From Eubacterium ramulus ATCC 29099 (GTDB taxonomy: Bacteria; Bacillota; Clostridia; Lachnospirales; Lachnospiraceae), in contig NZ_KI271089.1 in NCBI RefSeq assembly GCF_000469345.1, positions 1 through 40,932 of the forward strand: a stretch of 40,932 bases of DNA, given 5' to 3'. The notes below the pieces were generated by a model. That model did no database searches, was not told where the DNA came from, and worked only from the letters and a program-made list of their open reading frames with translations. Position 1 is the stretch's first letter. Every line of letters begins with the position of its first letter. Below, piece by piece: positions 36,536-40,932 of the stretch. The position numbers and the translations under genes were made by a program.

Positions 36536-37381
36536 ATGATATCTTATGAAACACACATTCTGCCAAATTCTGATTACTACGTATATACTCCAAGCACCCT
36601 GGCAAAAAAACTGTTTTTCTACCCCATCTGTATCGGGTCTTTTCGTTATGAAAGCGGTTACCGTCTGGCACGCGATTCTTACGACAGTTTTCTGATGATG
36701 TACATTTTAAAAGGAACTTGTTTTGTAACGGTTGGCAGCCATACAATGCAGGCGATGGCAGATCAGCTTGTTCTTCTTGATTGCTATGCGCCACATGTCT
36801 ACGGTACAGATTCCGGTTTCGAAGCTCTCTGGCTCCACTTTGATGGACCGATGGCGCGTATCTTTTACGAAACAATTGTGTCCGAAAAAGGATCTTTGCT
36901 CTATCCAGCTCACCCGGATGCCATCCACAGATCCCTCTATCATATCTACGATACTTTCCGCAGCCATGCACCAATTGCAGAAGACCAGATTTCCGGCACG
37001 ATCACAAATATTCTGTCTGATTTGTTATCCTCAGAAAAAGCGCAACAAGTTTCCGGCAAAACGCAGATTGGTATATCTGAAGCCATTTCACACATCAACA
37101 AATATTTTTACAAGTCCATTACGCTCCAGGAGCTCGCAGACATTGCCGCATTGAGTCCATATTATTTTTCCCGGGTATTTGCCAGAGAAACCGGCATGAC
37201 TCCTCATAAGTATCTCATCAGCACCCGCATGGCAAATGCAAAATTTTTGCTGAAAACAAGTCAGATGTCTGTAAAAGAAATTGCAATTCGCTCCGGGTTT
37301 TCTGATGAAAGTGGCTTTTGTACTGCTTTTAAGAAACAGGAAGGAATGACACCAAAAGAATATCGTTCTTCCAATTGTTAA
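36536..37381 (+). CDS. AraC-family transcriptional regulator
   Basis: 281 aa. An N-terminal cupin-like sensor (about 20-120; FLMMYILKGTCFVTVGSHTM, then LHFDGP) is typical of sugar-responsive members. The C-terminal pair of HTH motifs spans about 185-280 (ITLQELADIAALSPYYFSRVF and MSVKEIAIRSGFSDESGFCTAFKKQEGMTPKEYR). The ATG at 36536 has GGAGGG upstream; an open stretch of 33 codons before it overlaps promoter and hairpin. It is divergent from the sensor operon and 142 bp ahead of bioB, which has its own operator, so it probably regulates something else. Ligand unknown. Confidence 0.93.
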   Translation: MISYETHILPNSDYYVYTPSTLAKKLFFYPICIGSFRYESGYRLARDSYDSFLMMYILKGTCFVTVGSHTMQAMADQLVLLDCYAPHVYGTDSGFEALWLHFDGPMARIFYETIVSEKGSLLYPAHPDAIHRSLYHIYDTFRSHAPIAEDQISGTITNILSDLLSSEKAQQVSGKTQIGISEAISHINKYFYKSITLQELADIAALSPYYFSRVFARETGMTPHKYLISTRMANAKFLLKTSQMSVKEIAIRSGFSDESGFCTAFKKQEGMTPKEYRSSNC

Positions 37382-37403
37382 TCCATTTTTCTATTATTTT
37401 TTC

Positions 37404-37440
37404 AAATGTCAACCTAAAAATATTTTATAGGTTGACATTT
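37404..37440 (+). promoter_or_regulatory. BirA-type biotin operator
   Basis: 13-bp perfect arms AAATGTCAACCTA (37404-37416) and TAGGTTGACATTT (37428-37440) around an 11-bp spacer. The TGTnAACC/GGTTnACA core and spacing match the Firmicutes BirA operator. It covers the -35 box of the bioB promoter, so bound biotinyl-AMP-BirA should block transcription. Confidence 0.88.
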
Positions 37441-37460
37441 CGTTTTTTTGTGCTTATACT
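37432..37460 (+). promoter_or_regulatory. bioBY promoter
   Basis: Consensus TTGACA (37432-37437), 17-bp spacer, TATACT (37455-37460). The -35 lies inside the right arm of the operator. Confidence 0.85.
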
Positions 37461-37523
37461 TAGCTCCAGAACCGACTCCGTAAGAGTAGGAAGCGTATAT
37501 CAAATTGAAATGGAGAATGAATT

Positions 37524-38480
37524 ATGAGTCTCACTGAACTTACGAAAGAAATTATAAACGGACGGCGCCTGACCCGTGATGACGATCTGTCATTTTTTGA
37601 AACTGCAGATCTGACAGAACTGGCTGCCGGCGCAAATGAAATCCGACAGGCATTATGTGGAAATTCTGTAGATTTATGCACGATCATCAACGGCCGTGCC
37701 GGAAAATGCTCGGAAAACTGTAAATTTTGTGCACAGTCATCTTTTCACCATACTTCCTGTGAAACGTATGGCATGCTGGACACTGATGTCGTTCTTGCAG
37801 ACTGCCGTGCCAGAGAAGCTGCCGGCGTGCATGCATACTCCATCGTCACAGCAGGAAGAACGGTGGAAGGCGAAGATCTGGAAAAACTGATCCACACCTA
37901 TGAGGAATTACGCAAAAACAGTAAGCTGCGTCTGTGTGCTTCCCATGGATTACTGGCACCGGAAGCATTTTTCCGTCTGAAAGATGCCGGAGTTACCATG
38001 TATCATGCTAATATCGAGACATCCCGCCGCAACTTTCCAAATATCTGTACCACTCATACATATGATGACAAGATCCGTGAAATCAAACTGGCACAGAACG
38101 CAGGACTTTCTGTCTGTTCCGGTGGCATTATCGGTATGGGCGAAACGTTTGCTGACCGGCTGGATATGGCAGTATCTTTGTCAGAGCTTGGCATTGTATC
38201 TATCCCGATCAATGCACTGATCCCAGTTTCAGGAACTCCGTTTGCTGAGCTTCCGCCACTGACAGAGGATGAGATCATCCGTACAGTTGCCATGTTCCGC
38301 TACCTGAATCCGGATGCATATATCCGTATGGCAGCAGGACGCAGTTATTTCAAAGACGGTGGTCGTCGATTGTTTGAAGCAGGCGTCAATGCCACTATCA
38401 CAGGTGACATGCTTACTACAGTCGGAAATAATACCAGACAGGATCAGCAAATGCTTACTGATATGGGCTTCGAGATATAA
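37524..38480 (+). CDS. bioB: Biotin synthase
   Basis: 318 aa. A radical-SAM enzyme that inserts sulfur into dethiobiotin to make biotin. The SAM cluster motif is C62, C66, C69 (KCSENCKFCAQS). Downstream family blocks are present: YHANIETSRRNF, GGIIGMGET, INALIPVSGTP and RMAAGRSY, the last supplying the Arg ligand of the second cluster. The start at 37524 has AATGGAGAATG upstream. No bioA, bioD or bioF is in the window, so dethiobiotin or biotin uptake through the next gene is likely. Repressed by BirA as inferred from the operator. Confidence 0.97.
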   Translation: MSLTELTKEIINGRRLTRDDDLSFFETADLTELAAGANEIRQALCGNSVDLCTIINGRAGKCSENCKFCAQSSFHHTSCETYGMLDTDVVLADCRAREAAGVHAYSIVTAGRTVEGEDLEKLIHTYEELRKNSKLRLCASHGLLAPEAFFRLKDAGVTMYHANIETSRRNFPNICTTHTYDDKIREIKLAQNAGLSVCSGGIIGMGETFADRLDMAVSLSELGIVSIPINALIPVSGTPFAELPPLTEDEIIRTVAMFRYLNPDAYIRMAAGRSYFKDGGRRLFEAGVNATITGDMLTTVGNNTRQDQQMLTDMGFEI

Positions 38481-38510
38481 AATCAATACTTAGAAAATGG
38501 AGAATGACTT

Positions 38511-39077
38511 ATGAACAACACAGCAACAAAAACAAATTCAAAATTTACGATTCAACAGATTGCCATGATTGCAGTTATGACCGCTGTAACTTGTGTATTG
38601 GCACCGCTTTCCGTTCCGATTGGTCCGGTGCCGATTTCGCTTACCAACCTTGTGATTTATTTTTCCCTGTTCATTCTGGGAACGAAAAAAGGAACGATTA
38701 GCTATCTGATCTATCTTCTGATCGGTCTGGTTGGAATCCCGGTATTTTCCGGCTTTACCAGCGGTCCCGGAAAACTCTTTGGTCCAACCGGTGGTTATCT
38801 GATCGGTTTTATCCCGCTGGCACTGATCGCAGGTTACTTTATCAATCATTTTCATAACAAAAAAGCTCTCAGCTTCCTTGGCATGATCCTCGGAACTGCT
38901 GTATGCTATGCACTTGGAACCACATGGCTCGCCATTCAGGCGCACATGGGTTTTCAGGCAGCACTTATGGCTGGTGTTGTTCCTTTCCTGCCAGGTGATT
39001 TTATTAAAATGATTCTTGCTCTGCTGATTGCACCGCAGATCCGCAAACAGTTAGATGCTGCCGGACTTGCACGTTAA
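38511..39077 (+). CDS. bioY: Biotin ECF transporter substrate-binding subunit BioY
   Basis: 188 aa with about six membrane segments. BioY binds biotin (and perhaps dethiobiotin) and works with the shared ECF ATPase/EcfT module encoded elsewhere. Family markers: VPIGPVPISLTNLVIYF near the start, GPTGGYLIGF in the middle and PFLPGDFIKM before the end. It starts 30 bp after bioB with the same GGAGAATGA ribosome site and shares its promoter and operator. Confidence 0.96.
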   Translation: MNNTATKTNSKFTIQQIAMIAVMTAVTCVLAPLSVPIGPVPISLTNLVIYFSLFILGTKKGTISYLIYLLIGLVGIPVFSGFTSGPGKLFGPTGGYLIGFIPLALIAGYFINHFHNKKALSFLGMILGTAVCYALGTTWLAIQAHMGFQAALMAGVVPFLPGDFIKMILALLIAPQIRKQLDAAGLAR

Positions 39078-39113
39078 CTTTTTTGACTCATACCTCTTTT
39101 TATATTCATGCAA

Positions 39114-39153
39114 AAAGACCTGTAAATCTTCTTTCGAAGACTTACAGGTCTTT
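39114..39153. terminator. Bidirectional terminator between bioY and rny
   Basis: An 18-bp stem with one mismatch, AAAGACCTGTAAATCTTC (39114-39131) against 39136-39153, loop of four, A-run before and TTTACATT after. The converging genes bioY and rny end on its two sides. Confidence 0.88.
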
Positions 39154-39198
39154 ACATTCATTTTCATCATACGAACTGTTGACTATGGTCTATGATAC

Positions 39199-40746
39199 TT
39201 ATTTTGCGTAATCTGTTACACGGCTTTCACGGATAACATTTACCTTGATCTGACCCGGATATTCCAATTCAGCTTCAATCTGTTTTGAAACATCTCTGGC
39301 CAAAAGTACCATATCTGCATCACTGATCTGCTCAGGTACAACCATAATACGAACTTCTCTGCCCGCCTGAACTGCAAAAGATTTGTCTACTCCCTTGAAA
39401 CTGTTTGTAATATCTTCCAGTTTCTTTAATCTGTTTGAATATGTTTCCAGTGTCTCTCTACGTGCACCCGGTCTTGCTGCCGAAATTGTATCAGCGGCCT
39501 GCACAAGACATGCGATCAAGCTTTCCGGCTCAACATCGCCATGATGTGCTTCTACAGCATTGATCACGGTTGCAGATTCTTTGAACTTTCTGCAAAGTTC
39601 AACACCTAACTGGATGTGGGAACCTTCCATCTCATGGTCAACAGATTTACCGATATCATGCAGAAGTCCTGCACGTTTCGCGATTCTGACATCCACACCG
39701 ATTTCTGCTGCAAGCAGTCCACTTAACTGTGCTACTTCGATGGAATGCTTTAATGCATTCTGACCATAACTGGTACGGAATTTCATACGTCCAAGAAGAC
39801 GTACCAATTCCGGATGAATACCATGTACACCTACTTCAAGTGTAGCGGCCTCACCTTCCTCACGGATCATATTTTCTACTTCTTTCTGTGCTTTTTCTAC
39901 CATCTCTTCGATTCTGGCCGGATGGATACGTCCATCTACGATCAGTTTTTCAAGAGCGATACGTGCCACTTCACGACGGATTGGATCAAAACCGGACAGA
40001 ATAACTGCTTCCGGTGTGTCATCAATGATCAGATCAACACCTGTCATCGTCTCAAGCGTACGGATATTACGTCCCTCACGTCCGATGATACGTCCTTTCA
40101 TCTCGTCATTTGGAAGCTGCACAACAGAAATTGTAGTTTCGGCAACATGATCGGCTGCGCATTTCTGAATTGCGTTTACAACGTATTCTTTTGCTTTCTT
40201 TCCAGCCTCTTCTTTTGCCTGATGCTCCATTTCCTTGATCAACTTTGCAGTGTCCAGTTTTACATCTTCTTCAACTGTTTTCAAGAGATATTCTTTTGCC
40301 TGTTCAGAGGTGAGTCCTGAAATTCGCTCCAGTTCCTGTATGCGTTCTTCATTCAGCTTGGCAACTTCTGCTTTCTGTCGCTTGATTTCTTCCTCTTTTG
40401 CTGCAAAACTCTGTTCACGACGTTCGATGGCTTCCAGTTTTTTGTCCAGGTTGAACTCTTTCTGTTCCACACGACGCTCGTTTCGCTGAATCTCAGATCT
40501 GCGGTCTTTGATTTCTTTGTCAAGTTCGTTCTTTGTCTTGATGGACTCTTCCTTGACTTCCAGCAAAGCCTCGCGTTTCTTTGTCTCAGCAGCTTTCACA
40601 GCTTCATCGATGATTGCTCTCGCACGATCTTCTGCACTTCCGATTTTCTCATCAGAGACTTTCTTGAAATGTGCATTGGATGCTACGTAAGTAAGCAAAA
40701 TCGCAACTACAGCAGTTATTACCACCGCGATGATAATATGCACCAC
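39199..40746 (-). CDS. rny: Ribonuclease Y
   Basis: 515 aa. The main membrane-bound endoribonuclease that starts mRNA decay in many Firmicutes. An N-terminal membrane helix (about 3-22) leads to a long charged coiled coil (about 30-180). The KH RNA-binding domain has [12 protein letters not shown] (218-229), and the HD nuclease domain has its metal-binding H363-D364 in LLHDIGK. The start is GTG at 40746 with AAGGAGG 7 bp upstream; a second GTG follows at once. The ribosome site lies in a small hairpin (GGAGGTGCTCC) that might tune translation. Monocistronic, with its own promoter. Confidence 0.97.
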   Translation of the reverse strand: MVHIIIAVVITAVVAILLTYVASNAHFKKVSDEKIGSAEDRARAIIDEAVKAAETKKREALLEVKEESIKTKNELDKEIKDRRSEIQRNERRVEQKEFNLDKKLEAIERREQSFAAKEEEIKRQKAEVAKLNEERIQELERISGLTSEQAKEYLLKTVEEDVKLDTAKLIKEMEHQAKEEAGKKAKEYVVNAIQKCAADHVAETTISVVQLPNDEMKGRIIGREGRNIRTLETMTGVDLIIDDTPEAVILSGFDPIRREVARIALEKLIVDGRIHPARIEEMVEKAQKEVENMIREEGEAATLEVGVHGIHPELVRLLGRMKFRTSYGQNALKHSIEVAQLSGLLAAEIGVDVRIAKRAGLLHDIGKSVDHEMEGSHIQLGVELCRKFKESATVINAVEAHHGDVEPESLIACLVQAADTISAARPGARRETLETYSNRLKKLEDITNSFKGVDKSFAVQAGREVRIMVVPEQISDADMVLLARDVSKQIEAELEYPGQIKVNVIRESRVTDYAK

Positions 40747-40825
40747 AGGAGCACCTCCTTATTTAGTTTTCATTGTACATATAACAATTTATATCTGGTA
40801 TTATGTCATAAATTACAACTATTAA

Positions 40826-40854
40826 ATTTTATACTTTTTTGTGCGTTCTGTCAA
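40826..40854 (-). promoter_or_regulatory. rny promoter
   Basis: Minus strand: TTGACA (40849-40854), 17-bp spacer, TAAAAT (40826-40831). A leader of about 70 bases to the GTG. Confidence 0.75.
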
Positions 40855-40905
40855 GCAAATAATACCTACCATCCAGTCAAACTGTGAACTATTCCCTCAC
40901 AATGT

Positions 40906-40930
40906 AAAGCGGACATTCGCAATCCGCTTT
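40906..40930. repeat. Short dispersed palindromic repeat, copy 2 (intact)
   Basis: AAAGCGGA, nine bases, TCCGCTTT: a perfect 8-bp stem. Its left arm, loop and half of the right arm are identical to the copy at 19610-19632. It lies upstream of the rny promoter and reaches almost to the window edge, so the full element may be longer. Confidence 0.8.
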
Positions 40931-40932
40931 CG

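Overview
The window looks like chromosome from a low-to-moderate-GC, Gram-positive gut Clostridia, most likely Lachnospiraceae. The grounds are AddAB instead of RecBCD, membrane-anchored RNase Y, a CIRCE/HrcA operator, Firmicutes-type sigma-A promoters and AGGAGG ribosome sites, a GH112 galactosyl-HexNAc phosphorylase, and secreted proteins with dockerin, cohesin-like and sortase-signal modules. Genus is not resolved. No rRNA, tRNA, CRISPR array, insertion sequence or prophage was seen.

Layout. 1-3353 (minus strand): two aldo/keto reductases fused to 4Fe-4S ferredoxin domains and an acyltransferase-3 membrane protein whose start is irregular. 3354-3796: a busy intergenic region with a promoter, a 69-bp tandem repeat, a CIRCE operator and the htpG promoter. 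3797-5854: htpG. 6024-15110 (minus): addB, addA, maf, an 87-residue conserved protein and a parvulin-like lipoprotein. 15314-19475 (minus): GH112 phosphorylase, uppP and an alpha/beta-hydrolase, each apparently its own unit. 19665-36346 (minus): the accessory region. It runs, in transcription order, 7TM sensor with a degenerate kinase domain, soluble histidine kinase, LuxR response regulator, terminator, receiver-like protein with Glu at the phospho-Asp position, a 1724-aa beta-helix/dockerin protein, a 934-aa cohesin-like scaffold with a sortase-type C-terminus, an intrinsic terminator, and a 1541-aa transglutaminase-like/dockerin protein. 36536-39077 (plus): AraC regulator, then bioB-bioY behind a BirA-type operator. 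39199-40746 (minus): rny.

The most interesting system is the 19.7-32.5 kb block. One wall-anchored protein carries a cohesin-like domain, and its two neighbours are very large secreted proteins ending in the same Ig-like plus dockerin pair. This suggests a small self-contained cellulosome-like assembly whose cargo is not glycoside hydrolases but a beta-helix protein and a transglutaminase-fold protein. Two hairpins between the genes, one a textbook terminator 18 bp before the next start codon, suggest that subunit ratio is set at the RNA level. The adjacent two-component genes could control it; that is inference from position only.

The rest is mostly housekeeping: DNA break repair (AddAB), nucleotide sanitation (Maf), protein folding (HtpG, parvulin lipoprotein), lipid carrier recycling (UppP), mRNA decay (RNase Y), biotin salvage (BioB/BioY), and phosphorolysis of mucin or milk-type disaccharides.
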